Shown: positions 1-9,735, counted from the first letter of the stretch. The stretch is DNA of 64,000 nt from Orientia tsutsugamushi (GCF_900327275.1 NZ_LS398548.1:2405804-2469803), one strand, 5' to 3'. Notes: generated by a model not told the origin, from the letters alone. Numbers and translations are program-made.

Positions 1-600
1 AATATTAGCAAAATGAATTCCCTGGTTCTTTAATTCTTGTATTTTAGACTGATCTAATATCTGTAATAGCTTTTCTAAAGCTTGTGGAGCAGCAGCTCTA
101 GCTTTGCTTAAGATACTACTAATATTAGCAAAATGAATTCCCTGGTTCTTTAATTCTTGTATTTTAGAGTAATCTAATATCTGTAATAGCTTTTCTAAAG
201 CTTGTGGGCCAGCAGCTCCAGTTCCACTTAAGATATTACTAATATTAGCAAAATGAATTCCCTGGTTCTTTAATTCTTGTATTTTAGAGTGATCTAATAT
301 CTGTAATATCTGTTCTAAAGCTTGTGGAGCAGCAGCTCCAGCTTTGCTTAAGATACTACTAATATTAGAAAAAGAAATTCCCTGGTTCTTTAATTCTTGT
401 ATTTTAGAGTGATCTAATATCTGTAATAGCTTTTCTAGGGCTTGTATACAAGTAGACCCAGCTCCGTTTAAGATACTACTAATATTAGAAAAAGAAATTC
501 CCTGGTTCTTTAATTCTTGTATTTTAGAGTGATCTAATATCTGTAATAGCTTTTCTAGGGCTTGTATACAAGTAGACCCAGCTCCGTTTAAGATACTACT
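1..600. repeat. Five tandem 120-bp coding repeats
   Basis: Units start at 1, 121, 241, 361 and 481, each exactly 120 bp (40 codons), with no spacers. Units 361-480 and 481-600 appear identical; the others differ mainly around the segment coding the variable loop. The array continues past the left edge in frame. Exact codon periodicity and clustered non-synonymous differences indicate expansion by unequal recombination within a gene. Confidence 0.93.
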
Positions 601-1248
601 AAAACTAGAAAAATTAATATCTAGCTTCTTGTATAGGTTACTTATTTTGGAACTTTCTAATATCTGTAATAATTCTGATAAAACTGCACCAATATTAGAT
701 TTAACCTCACGTAAGATGTTAGCAATATTAGTAAATGAACACTTATAGTATTCTAATACTTTTGTTAACTGAGGTGATAATGTATAAGCACCATTTGCTT
801 GTAGTACAAGTATTGTATTTAATACTTCTTCCATAGCAGTTGGAATGTTATTAGAATGTACACCTCTTACAATACTGACAATGCTAGAAAAAGCGATTCC
901 ATATTCCTTTAGTAATAGTATTCTAAAATCTGTTAATTTAGGTAATAGAGCTACTAATGTTTTAGCTCTTGTATTGCGGCAAGGTAAGAGACTAGAAATA
1001 CTAGCTGCTTGAATATTACCATGTTGTATCAGCATTTTAACATGGCCTATGCTTGTATAGCAATCACCTGTCTTAGCAAATAGCAAATCCAAATCTTTCT
1101 TACAATAACTATAAGTTTTAAGAATATTTCCAATATATTTCTTAACTGCTGGAACTTCTTCCAGAATGTTTTTTACCTCAGCATTTTGATTAAGATATTC
1201 TTCTAAATTATACTTATTGGCTGGTGTTTTATGTTTTTTAGGTCTCAA
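1..1248 (-). CDS. 40-residue helical-repeat protein, TALE/mTERF-like (C-terminus beyond left edge)
   Basis: The minus-strand frame is open from just after a TAA at 1275-1273 to the left edge, so the 3' end is missing. From the N-terminus it shows a basic stretch (RPKKHK), about 80 residues without obvious repeats, three or so degenerate helical repeats, then five near-identical 40-residue units encoded by 600-1. Each unit reads GI[SH]FxNISSIL, an 8-residue variable loop, then QALEKLLQIL and a third short helix. The G-[IF]-S...I..I...QAL layout resembles TALE and Burkholderia Bat repeats, and the three-helix length resembles mTERF. Variation among units sits mostly in the loop (NGAGSTCI twice, SKAGAAAP, SGTGAAGP, SKARAAAP), which is where TALEs carry base-specifying residues. 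The start is uncertain: TTG at 1248 is used here. An in-frame ATG at 1302 is cut off by the TAA, so the gene may carry a nonsense mutation. DNA binding is inference. Confidence 0.6.
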   Translation of the reverse strand, partial: MRPKKHKTPANKYNLEEYLNQNAEVKNILEEVPAVKKYIGNILKTYSYCKKDLDLLFAKTGDCYTSIGHVKMLIQHGNIQAASISSLLPCRNTRAKTLVALLPKLTDFRILLLKEYGIAFSSIVSIVRGVHSNNIPTAMEEVLNTILVLQANGAYTLSPQLTKVLEYYKCSFTNIANILREVKSNIGAVLSELLQILESSKISNLYKKLDINFSSFSSILNGAGSTCIQALEKLLQILDHSKIQELKNQGISFSNISSILNGAGSTCIQALEKLLQILDHSKIQELKNQGISFSNISSILSKAGAAAPQALEQILQILDHSKIQELKNQGIHFANISNILSGTGAAGPQALEKLLQILDYSKIQELKNQGIHFANISSILSKARAAAPQALEKLLQILDQSKIQELKNQGIHFANI

Positions 1249-1272
1249 GTTGTTAATCTTTTGTAAGTTTAT

Positions 1273-1853
1273 TTAAAACTTTCTAAAATAAGGACAAATC
1301 ATTAAAAACTGTAGTTATAAATATTAAAATTAGATTAACAGCAAATTGTTTTATTCTTTTCGATTAATTCTAATTGTTATATTGTATACTTAATGAAAAA
1401 TTTTATGCTAATATATAGGATACAAGCAATATCGTCAACTTTAAGTAGAGCTAAATATTATATCTCTAGTAAAAATTTTCCATTTGATATTACAGATCTT
1501 TGAAAACAATAACTTTCGATAGGCTATAAGCAATGATATAAAGTTATCAGGAAAGCATAATACAAGAAATCCATGTGCTACGTTGGATGTAGCAGGTAAT
1601 GGAAACTGGAATAACTAAACTATAGAGCATCTTCACTCAACCATACCTTACCTTTTGAAAGAAAAACGCTCTTGCGTTTACCTGCACGATTATCGAACCA
1701 GGGTATATACAGTCTATTTTTTCTATCAAGTTTTGATTAAAAATATTAAATTTTAGTTGCAAGATTTTAAGAAAACAGTATTTATGTAAAAGTTAGTTTG
1801 AATTTTTTACATAAAAATTCACATACTGTTGTAACTGGAAGCAAGAGAATATA
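1273..1853. other. Intergenic stretch with IS-like debris
   Basis: I see no intact gene. A small hairpin lies at 1664-1679 (AAACGC stem, TCTT loop). Around 1545-1575 there is a stretch (AAGTTATCAGGAAAGC and flanks) that recurs in opposite orientation near 18230-18262, so it is part of a dispersed repeat of unknown identity. Confidence 0.5.
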
Positions 1854-2290
1854 ATGGATAAAACTTCAAGACAGCAAGCACAAGAGTACAAAAAGCTATA
1901 TGCTACTGGTGTTAAGAAGAAAGATTTAGATAAAATACAAACAGTTTCTACTGAGCTTGCAACTTACTTGCTATTTTATGCAATTATTAAAGACGATTTC
2001 CACCTAGTTTAAATTTTTGGTTAAAAGTGGAGCAAAAATAGATATAGTAGATGCATTTGGTAATTTACCTATACATTATTTTAGTAATAACTTACGTATA
2101 CTCAAGTATATAATTAAAAAGGCTAAGAACTCTATAAACGAGCAAAATAGCCTAGGGCAAACTATTCTGCATATTGCACTAAGGAAAATAACTATAAAGC
2201 AGTAAAATATTTATTGCAATCTGGAAAAATATTAATGATAATTATATTACTAAAGTAAATAAGGAAATAAAAAAAGTTAATTTTTCTTAA
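1854..2290 (+). pseudogene. Ankyrin-repeat protein, frameshifted remnant
   Basis: Starts at an ATG behind a weak AGAGA. The first 45 or so codons end in a stop near 2010. The adjacent frame continues with ankyrin signatures (GAKIDIVDAFGNLPIHY, NEQNSLGQTILHIAL), and a second shift near 2185 moves to a frame reading NNYKAVKYLLQSG. Stitched together these make about three ankyrin repeats of the A/D-G-x-T/P-x-L/I-H type. Ankyrin proteins are common secreted effectors in this group, but this copy has at least two frameshifts and is presumably dead. Confidence 0.75.
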
Positions 2291-2660
2291 CCTATAAGCT
2301 ATATACAAAGTGCCATTAAGTTTACATTTATCTATTAGTTGAGTTGTAAGTTTAACTGTATTTGTGTTTATATTATTTGTCAATATTTCATTAATAACTG
2401 AAAAACAGAGCTGAAAATAAGAAGCATTTAAATTTAAAAGTTGAGCGTTGATTTTTAATTCAGAGATGAAGCATGTAATTAACTAAAAATTGCGTGACTA
2501 AGAATTGAAGAATAATTTTATAATAAATTAAATGTTACTCAATTATTACAAAATCATTTGAATGTTAAAAAAAATCATACTACAAATTGGAAATTTAACG
2601 AATTATTGACTATTTATAAGTTATCATTTTTAGTTATTCATATAATGAGGGTGATTATAC

Positions 2661-3659
2661 ATGTCTATTATATTGTTATTTACTAAAGCAGTACTAAATA
2701 AAATGGTAATTCCAAAGGAAGGAAGATATATACTGAAAGATCTAAAGAAAAGAGGATTAATTTTAATTGTATCATATGGAGGAAGTATGACATTTTATCT
2801 AGAAAAAAAGATAAAAAATGTATCAGTAAGGATCAAAACAGGAGGTTTTCCAGATTTATCGATTGCATATGCTAGAAAAAAGCGCTAGAATTGAAAGGTG
2901 AGATTGCTAAAGGAATAAACCCAGTGGAAGAAAGACGTAAGGAAAGTAGAGAACTAAAACAAAAAATAGATAAACAAATCACATTTGAAAAAGCTTATGA
3001 AAGATATATTAATGAGCATAGTAAGATCAATAATAAAAAAAGCGGCATGGGACAGCATTAAGAATAAGAAAGTATACGAAATCTTTTTCGCAAAAAAATA
3101 TTGCTAATATTCTATGAGAAGATATTCGGGAAGTTTTTAATTACATAACAGAAAAGAAGTATTATAGATCAGCAAACAATTTTCTAAAGCTGCTAACCTA
3201 TATTTAATAAGTTTATAAAGTGGGGATTAATAGACAAAAATCCAGTTATCGGAATAGAAAGGCATAAAGTACAATTAAGAGACAAATATAATCAAGCAAG
3301 AAATTGAGAGATTTATAGCAGTACTAGCAGAGGAAAAAAAATTAATAAGAGACTTTATATTGATAACGTTATTAACAGCAATTCGTAAAAACAATGTGTT
3401 TAAAATGTGTTGGAAGGATATAAGATTTATTGAGCAAATATGGTATATATCTGATGCTAAAAATAGGAAACCATAAAATGTAGTACTTACAGATTTTGTA
3501 ATGTTAATACTGAATGCAAGGAAGCAAAAATCGAATAGTGAGTGGGTATTTCCAAATAACAGCAATAATAGCGAACATTTCGTGATCTACATAGGCAATG
3601 TGATAGAATCCGCAAAAAAAGCTGGGATACCAGATGTAACAATACATGATCTTAATTAA
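2661..3659 (+). pseudogene. int: RAGE-type tyrosine integrase (left copy), degraded
   Basis: Begins at an ATG with a good GAGGGTG Shine-Dalgarno. The first 75 codons match the N-terminal arm-binding domain of P4-like integrases (KRGLILIVSYGGSMTFYLEK, FPDLSIAYARKK). After a frameshift near 2885 the text continues (ALELKGEIAKGINPVEERRK, then ITFEKAYERYINEH). Further shifts and stops separate pieces of the catalytic domain, including LITLLTAIRKNNVFKMCW with the first catalytic Arg, and IHDL near 3650. The gene stops there, just before the HDLRRT box would be completed, at the edge of IS982 material. The right-hand integrase (34278-35309) is its counterpart and is similarly broken. Confidence 0.85.
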
Positions 3660-3917
3660 CAACGTCAATTAATTTAGGATAAGGAGTCAGGAGAAGAAGA
3701 AGAGATAAGATGGGGATTAAGTTTAGAGATAGAATAACTAGCAAGAGAATCAATTATATGAACAAAAAAATTAAGAGGAGAAGGGTGTCTAGTATGCTCT
3801 AAAAGCATATGTTTTTTTAGTACATTAAAGACAGACTCAATTAAAGAACGTTTATTTAATAACCGATTATCTTGTATGTCCAATAAATATGTTTTCATAT
3901 CTTTACGAAGATTAGTA

Positions 3918-4839
3918 TAGTCATTTACAATGAAGTTTGAGCATAGAAAAAAGAGATAATAGAATCATAAGATTTAGCAAATTGAGTAATTTGATGTCTA
4001 ATCCACCGCTTCATATTAGCCGAAAACTTTTCTATCGGATTTAAATCTGGAGAATAAGGTGGAAGAAAAATAACTTTACAACCAACAGATTCTATTAACT
4101 CTTTAGTTTTTTTAGACTTATGAAACGCAGCATTATCTATTACTACAAACTGAGCAGGCTTTAACTCATTAATTAATACCTGCTGCACTCAAGCTTCAAA
4201 TAATCTTGTATTACATGCACCATTAAATATCATAGGTGCGATTGATTTATTATTAACATAACCAGCTATAATATTTGTGCGATCGTAATATTTACCACTC
4301 TTTTTGCTGCTTACATGAGTTCCTTTTTTGCTCCACCATCTATCATTGCATATAGACATTTCAATTTCAATGCCACTTTCATCTATGTATGCCAAGTTTT
4401 CCTTAGGTATAGAACCTATTACTTGTTGATATTTTTCTCTTATTTCTGGTTTTGCTTCCATGTAGGTAAACGTTTTTTTTTAACTATAGCCGAATTTTTT
4501 CATGTAATAACTCGCTACTCTTATTAAAATTCCAAAATGTTTTCCTGTTTGTGCCAGAGTTAGATTTTGATTTAGCGAAATGTATTTTTCAAATTCTATC
4601 TTATATATTTTTTCTTTTTTACCAAGACGATCTCTTTCTTTATAATGACCTTCTGATTTATATCTTTTATACCAATTTCTTACTGTGTTTGCTGCTATAT
4701 CAAATTTTACTGAGGCATCATTACAACTTTTTCCTTGATTAACACATTTTATTACTTCCTGCCGAAAGTCTTGGCTATATGATTTTGGCATTTTCTTTTC
4801 AGAATACTATACTCAAACTTCCTTCATTGTAAATGACTA
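3918..4839 (-). mobile_element. IS630-family insertion sequence, 922 bp
   Basis: The ends are inverted repeats sharing TATAGTCATTTACAATGAAG, counting the TA; the inner IR parts diverge slightly. Both ends abut a TA (3916-3917 and 4840-4841), as expected for the TA target duplication of the IS630/Tc1 superfamily. The host sequence is a transposase of another family, whose reading frame is restored exactly when the element and one TA are removed. The element's transposase stop codon lies within the shared end sequence. Confidence 0.85.
3925..4791 (-). pseudogene. IS630-family transposase with two in-frame stops
   Basis: One continuous frame of about 289 codons. The N-terminus (MPKSYSQDFR, NTVRNWYKRYK) is the helix-turn-helix of IS630 enzymes. 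The DDE core shows LAYIDESGIE, QFVVIDNAAFHKS and LPPYSPDLNPIEKFSANMKR, giving all three acidic residues. Two stops interrupt it: TAA at 4482-4480 before a nine-A run, and TGA at the end of the LFEA segment near 4190, probably a former Trp codon. IS630 relatives sometimes use frameshifting, but both stops lie in the same frame as the flanking sequence, so nonsense decay is likelier. Confidence 0.85.
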
Positions 4840-5020
4840 TAAATAAATGTAGACCATTGGTCAGCAGTTGATGAAATAACTCTTTAGATATGTAAGCTTT
4901 ATCACCAAACAATTTACCAGATAAGCCTTTAGAAAACTGAAGCTACAGATAAGGTCGCTTTTATTGCCTTTAGTAATTTTAACTGACATTATTTCGCCTT
5001 TATTATTGATTTAAAGATGT

Positions 5021-5240
5021 TCTATAGGAAAAATTAGTCTTCTAAGGCAGATAGTATCAGTATGAAGATTTATATAGGTTTGGCATAATGATTTTTGTCA
5101 ACCTTTTGAACAAAAATTTGATGGTAATTTGTAAAAAAATTATTTTCTAAAACACCTACTATAGCTGTATTTTTGGAGATGAAAAATGCGACCTGTAGTA
5201 TTCGATTTTTTAACTAATAGTTGTAATATTATTAAAAAAA
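5021..5240 (+). repeat. Left copy of inverted RAGE-end repeat
   Basis: Sequence from CTATAGG (about 5021) through the first codons of the replication gene recurs inverted at 35946-35735. Shared blocks include GCAGATAGTATCAGTAT, TATATAGGTTT, ACCTACTATAGCT and GGAGATGAAAAATG. The right copy is more decayed, with ATG followed directly by TGA. The pair bounds the RAGE. Confidence 0.75.
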
Positions 5241-6746
5241 ATAGTAACAATAATGACACAATATTTTATAACTTTATTGGAAATATCATTCCACCAGAAT
5301 GGAGAAAGCTAACTGGAGATAATGGAAAAGCATTAAGTAAAACATCTAAACAGCTTTTATCATTCATAGTATTTAGACTACATATCTATTACAACAAAGA
5401 TATAGATGAATTACAGGAAAGTTATCAGCTTTATGAAGATAAGCTGAATGTTGGTCAAAGAAGAGTTAGGCAATGCTTAGTAGAATTAAGAGATGCAGGT
5501 TTTATTGAAATTGAAAATAGGACAATCATTAAAGACAATGTGAAGTTACGTAATGTCCCTTGCATAAAAATTCTGAAAAATTTTCAGCACTATAGTGAAA
5601 AAGGGAAAGAAGAAAATATAGCCTTACCAGAAAAAAAATTTCGTCCCAACATGAAAGAAATTTCAGGTCAACCTGAAACTTTTTTCAGGGACATATATAG
5701 ATATATAAAAAAATCTAAAATATCTAGATCTACTGAAGGTGAGTTAGTAGAGAATAAAAAAAATGAAAATGAAGAACAAAATTTTCAAAATGTTGATGAT
5801 TTTGAAAATGATATACGAACTTCAACTAAAAATTGTAATCAAGACATTAAATCACTAATAACAAAGATTCTCAAGTCTTCGAATGGTAAAAAAGAATGGT
5901 TCAAAAAGTACAGGCTAAAAGAGTTTTACCCACTAACACCAGAAGATGCAGTTGCACTGCAACACAAGTCTGATAAAGGTTTTTAACATATACTTTATCA
6001 ACAAATTGCTATTAAAGCTAGCAGGTCGATATTCGAATTATCATTTTGGCTGTAAAGCATCAGTTCTAAACTATATAGCAAAAGTGTTAGCGAATGAATT
6101 ACGAACTACTGATCAGGCAAATAGAGACAACTGTGGATTTGATAACGAATTTAATAAGGAAAAATATCTTACTCAAATTGAAACAAGCGCAAATCTTAGT
6201 AAGGAAAGTCAGTTGAAGCATAAAATTGCTGGTTCTTTTGAAGCAGCTATGGCTTATCAAATTTTGACTTCTTGTAGTTTTGGGCCAGCGGTTCGAACTA
6301 GGTTTTTTGTTAAGTTGCTTAAAAATATCACACTAACAGAATGTGATGAATCAAAGATATTACAAGCTGTACAAGATGTATATGGATACGAAATTCAAGA
6401 ATTGCAAGTTACACCATTTGAGCAACCTACAACTGTTTCACAGAAACAAATCAATGAAGAAGAGTATCTCTTGAATCTCAGTAAACAACTGGGCTCTAAC
6501 TCGACTTGGTACAAAGTACGAGAATCTTTAGTTACATGTTATGGTCAAGCTATCGATAAAGAATGGTTTAGTTCATTAAAAGTTGTAAATGAAGATAGTG
6601 TTAATAAAAAAATATTCATCAAAGCAAAAACAGAATTTGAAGATAGTTACATCAGAGAGAACTATCTGAAAGATCTTGAGTCCTCTTTTAAAGATCAGGG
6701 ATTTTCTTTTGAGTTAGTTAAGTTTAGTAATTTTAATAAAATTTAA
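5186..6746 (+). pseudogene. RAGE replication protein with DnaA-N-like C-terminus, frameshifted
   Basis: The 5' part (5186-5986) starts behind GGAGATGAAAA and has a winged-helix-like segment (GQRRVRQCLVELRDAGFIEIEN) typical of plasmid-type initiators. The 3' part (to 6746) ends in a region resembling DnaA domain I (TWYKVRESLVTCYGQAID, EWFSSLKVV). The two parts overlap in different frames. Dropping one T from the run in GGTTTTTAAC near 5981-5985 gives continuous text KGFNIYFINKLLLKLAGRY, so a one-base insertion explains the break. dnaB follows 8 bp downstream, which fits a replication operon. DnaA-like genes of this type are a known RAGE component; the domain I reading is by eye. Confidence 0.75.
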
Positions 6747-6754
6747 AGGGTGAT

Positions 6755-8203
6755 ATGGAAAAAGATCTTGCAAAGATTGCTCCAAGTAATATTCAGGCAG
6801 AGCAAATGATACTTGTGGCAATTCTGATTAACAATCGTGCGCTATATAACATTAACGAATTTTTACTGCCGGAACATTTTTATGAACCATTACATGGCAA
6901 AATATACAAGTCAATTAATCTCATTATTAGTAAAGGAATTAGTGCTACTGTAATTTCGCTCAAAAATATGCTAGGCAATGAACTCGCATTTGAGAAAATA
7001 GGTGGAGTGGATTATCTAGCTAAACTTACAACTTTAGCATTAAGTATAGTTAATGTTAATGAGTACGGCAAAATAGTATATGATCTTGCGCTGAGGTGTT
7101 ATTTAATTGAAATTGGAGAAAAAATAGTAACAAATGCGTATTCTTCTACTTTAGCAGATTTAGCTATAAGTCAGATCGAAACTGCTGAATCTCAATTATA
7201 TGATCTAGGTTCAAGATGAACTTTAAGTAAAGGATTTACAAAATTACAAACTTCAATTGAAGAATCATGGACATCAATTTCATCTGCTATTAAAAATAAA
7301 AACTCTATTAACGGTATTAGTAGTGGACTACTTGACCTTGATTCAAAGCTTGGAGGATTTAAAAATTCTGACCTAATAATATTAGCTGGCAGGCCATCAA
7401 TGGGTAAAACTGCTTTAGGAGTTAACTTAGCAATAAATGCTTGTAAATATTTTTTATCATCATCTACTCAACAAAATAGCAAAGTTTCTAATATAACACC
7501 ATCAGTTGGATTCTTTTCTTTAGAAATGTCATCTCAGCAAATCTCAACTCGAATTCTTTCTATAGAATCAGAAATTAATAGCTCTGCATTATTTAACGGT
7601 AAAATAGGTGAACAAGATGTTGATAAGTTAAAGACTGTACAAGACGAAATACAAAAGTGGAATTTTTTTATAGATGATGCTCCAGCAATCTCGATATCTG
7701 CAATTAGATCTCGAGCTCGTAGACTTAAACGTACTCATAATTTAGCAATATTATTTATTGATTATTTACAGCTAATAAAAATTGATAACAGAGGAAGTCA
7801 GTATAATCGAGTGCAGGAGATTTCTGAAATTACACAGAGCTTAAAAGCTCTTGCTAAAGAGCTCAATATTTCAATCATTGCGTTATCTCAATTGTCTAGA
7901 GCTGTAGAACAAAGGTCAGATAAAAAGCCTATTCTCTCAGATCTGAGAGAATCAGGCTCAATTGAACAGGACGTCGATATTGTAATGCTTATATATCGGG
8001 ACGAATATTACTTGTCTAGATCAGAACCGAATCCAGGTACTCCAGAATACACAGAATGGGTTACAAAACAAAATAAATGTTATAACACTGCTGAAATAAT
8101 TGTTGCTAAACACCGTAATGGTCAGGTTGGTACAGTGAAGTTGTACTATAATAGTAGGTATTCTAAATTTGGCAATATTGTTAAAAACTCTCATCAAAGT
8201 TAA
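6755..8203 (+). pseudogene. dnaB: Replicative helicase DnaB (RAGE copy), split by an in-frame TGA
   Basis: About 482 codons in one frame, close to full-length DnaB, with an AAAGGGTGAT ribosome site. The N-terminal DnaG-binding-like domain (SNIQAEQMILVAILINN) ends at TGA 7217-7219. The RecA-type motor continues in the same frame with Walker A (GRPSMGKTA near 7390), Walker B (LFIDYLQLI) and the DnaB-type arginine-region text (SQLSRAVEQRSDKKPILSDL). A single nonsense codon therefore separates the linker from the motor. A motor fragment could be made by reinitiation at the ATG at 7400, just ahead of the Walker A lysine, but it would lack the start of the domain. This is an element gene, distinct from the chromosomal dnaB. 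Confidence 0.88.
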
Positions 8204-8344
8204 TAAACGCTAGATTGTGCATAAGATGAAAAAATGCTTGTCCAAAAAAAAATTACAGCAAAATTTTACTCATTAACACCAGAGATATGCAACTTAAGGT
8301 TAGTTTTAGCATCGTGATAACTGAATTCAAAAAATTTATAATTT

Positions 8345-8437
8345 AATTTGCTTCTTTTTCAGTTTTTATCTGGGATTGGAGTATACAAAAAGTTTAAATT
8401 ATGGTATAATTTATTAATAACCATTTGGAGGTGGCCA
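8345..8437 (+). promoter_or_regulatory. Upstream region conserved between the two HD-hydrolase genes
   Basis: This stretch matches 13038-13130 upstream of the paralogue at about three quarters of positions, for example TTTTTATCTG, AAAAAGTTTAA and GTATAATTTATTAA. A TATAAT -10 box sits at 8405-8410 and at 13098-13103, in each case 28 bp before the start codon. No clear -35 is visible. The duplicated and retained spacing suggests a working promoter. Confidence 0.55.
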
Positions 8438-9010
8438 ATGATAGATTTTTATAGTGAGAGCTTAATAAATAAGCTGTTTGAAACCAACATAAGATTTAAC
8501 ACCAAAATTGATCTTGATAGAGTTGAAAAAGCAATACTTTACGCTAAAAAATATCATTGCCAGCAAAAGAGAGATACAGAACTCTACTACACACATCCAT
8601 TGAAAGTAGCTCACATGGTATCAGACCACAGCTTTGAAACAGATACAATTATTACTGCAATACTACATGATACACTTGAAGACACAAAAGTAACTAAAGA
8701 AAGAATAAGGTACGAATTTGGTGCTAATATTGCAGAACATGTTTCAGATCTCACAAGGGTTAGGAATAATAAGAAAATCAGTGCTATGGAAATGATACAA
8801 ATATTACGCAGCCAAAATAAAACAGAACTATTACTGATCAAGCTTTTTGATAGATTCCATAATATTACAACTATATTCATCAAACCTCCTCACAAAAGGC
8901 AAGAAATAATATTTGAAACTCAGCAAGAATTTATAGCTCTTGCTGAATACCTTAAACTACCAGAGATTGGAGAACGCTTAAGCGAATATTGTAAACTTCA
9001 TGCTAGCTAA
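8438..9010 (+). CDS. SpoT/RelA-type HD hydrolase-domain protein (copy 1)
   Basis: 190 residues from an ATG with a strong GGAGGTGG ribosome site; the frame is open further upstream but this start fits. It contains only the ppGpp-hydrolase-type HD domain: YTHPLKVAHMV, then AILHDTLEDTK carrying the HD pair, ISAMEMIQIL and KLFDRFHNITT. Synthetase, TGS and ACT domains are absent. Copy 2 at 13131-13706 is about three quarters identical; copy 1 lacks one Gly in the KRDTELYY segment and has Cys where copy 2 has Gly (YHCQQK against YHGQQK), in the region that shapes the pocket. The likely role is (p)ppGpp degradation or another phosphohydrolase activity. Several small SpoT-like genes are usual RAGE cargo. 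Confidence 0.85.
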   Translation: MIDFYSESLINKLFETNIRFNTKIDLDRVEKAILYAKKYHCQQKRDTELYYTHPLKVAHMVSDHSFETDTIITAILHDTLEDTKVTKERIRYEFGANIAEHVSDLTRVRNNKKISAMEMIQILRSQNKTELLLIKLFDRFHNITTIFIKPPHKRQEIIFETQQEFIALAEYLKLPEIGERLSEYCKLHAS

Positions 9011-9044
9011 TGAGTAAATAATTGAGAATGAAAGGATTAAATAT

Positions 9045-9689
9045 ATGATATTAAAATCTAAGACTAAGTATACCTTACATAGCGCTATTCAAGATGGTGA
9101 TATTAAAAAAGTGAAGCAGCTTATTAATAAGGATATTACACTTGTCAATTCAAAATATAAAGATGGCACTACTGCTTTATCTGTTGCTTTGAAATATAAG
9201 AATCTACCTATTGCTAAGATTTTGTTGAACAATGAAGCTAACGTAAACGCACAAGATAATGATGGGCACACTGCTTTACATCTTGTTGTTGAAACAATTC
9301 AAGTATATTATGAATTTTTCGAAAAATATCCTACCTATTGCAATGATCATATAGCATTACTGCTAAAATATAATGCTGATGTAAATATCGAGAATAATCA
9401 AGGTAATACACCTTTATCTGATGCTGTTGAATGCAAATGTGTAGAACCTTTAGCAATTATGCTAAAACATAATTCTACTGGTATTAATAAAAAATATGAT
9501 GAAGGAGAAACGCTACTACATATTGCTGTTCGTAATAAAATCATAGATATTATACAGCTTTTGATTGATTATGGAGCAGATATTGATGCAAAAGATGATA
9601 ACGGCATGACTACTATAGATTATGCTGCTAAAAGCGGTAATGCAGATGTATTCAACTTTCTAATGGAACAATCAGTCCCATGGTATTAG
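9045..9689 (+). CDS. Ankyrin-repeat protein
   Basis: 214 residues made almost entirely of five to six ankyrin repeats: YTLHSAIQDGDIKKVKQLIN, DGTTALSVALKYKNLPIAKI, DGHTALHLVV, QGNTPLSDAVE, EGETLLHIAVRNKIIDIIQL and NGMTTIDYAAKSGNADVF. A good AAAGGATT site precedes the ATG. It has no signal peptide, membrane segment or F-box-like C-terminus, unlike the larger ankyrin protein at 61447-62973. Ankyrin proteins of this group are often secreted by type I or IV systems into the host cell; that role is inferred. It is intact and lies within RAGE cargo directly after the HD hydrolase. Confidence 0.88.
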   Translation: MILKSKTKYTLHSAIQDGDIKKVKQLINKDITLVNSKYKDGTTALSVALKYKNLPIAKILLNNEANVNAQDNDGHTALHLVVETIQVYYEFFEKYPTYCNDHIALLLKYNADVNIENNQGNTPLSDAVECKCVEPLAIMLKHNSTGINKKYDEGETLLHIAVRNKIIDIIQLLIDYGADIDAKDDNGMTTIDYAAKSGNADVFNFLMEQSVPWY

Positions 9690-9735
9690 GTTTCAACAGA
9701 TAGCTAATATGTTAATATTAAAAAGAGAAGTTAAT

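Larger units (their letters stand above)
3674..5017 (-). pseudogene. IS982-family transposase, C-terminal part
   Basis: DDE transposase fragment of about 140 residues. The region GDKAYISKELF carries a catalytic Asp and RSLIESVFNVLKK the catalytic Glu motif typical of IS982/IS4-like enzymes. It is disrupted by the IS630-family insertion at 3918-4839, by at least two frameshifts in the upstream half (around 4910-4950), and by loss of the N-terminal half. Non-functional. Confidence 0.8.
3661..5020 (-). mobile_element. IS982-family remnant, interrupted by IS630-family element
   Basis: Minus-strand coding text on both sides of the IS630 element belongs to the C-terminal half of one DDE transposase. 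The upstream half (5017-4840) reads GEIMSVKITKGNKSDL and LFGDKAYISKELFHQLL; the downstream half (3917-3674) reads NRLLNKRSLIESVFNVLKKH. Removing the inserted element together with one TA joins the halves in frame as NGLHLFTNLRKDMK. The N-terminal half is missing where RAGE sequence begins near 5021, and the right half also has internal frameshifts. Confidence 0.8.

Noticed and set aside
1..600. CRISPR array suggested by regular 120-bp repeats
   Set aside because: The repeats are contiguous without unique spacers, are exactly 40 codons long and stay open in one minus-strand frame, so they are coding tandem repeats.
2192..2383. 63-codon minus-strand ORF at the end of the dead ankyrin gene
   Set aside because: Ile/Asn-rich translation without similarity, no ribosome site, overlaps ankyrin coding remnants.
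4461..4480. Programmed frameshift at the A-run of the IS630-family transposase
   Set aside because: The coding text on both sides of the TAA is in the same frame, so shifting would not help; a nonsense change explains it better.
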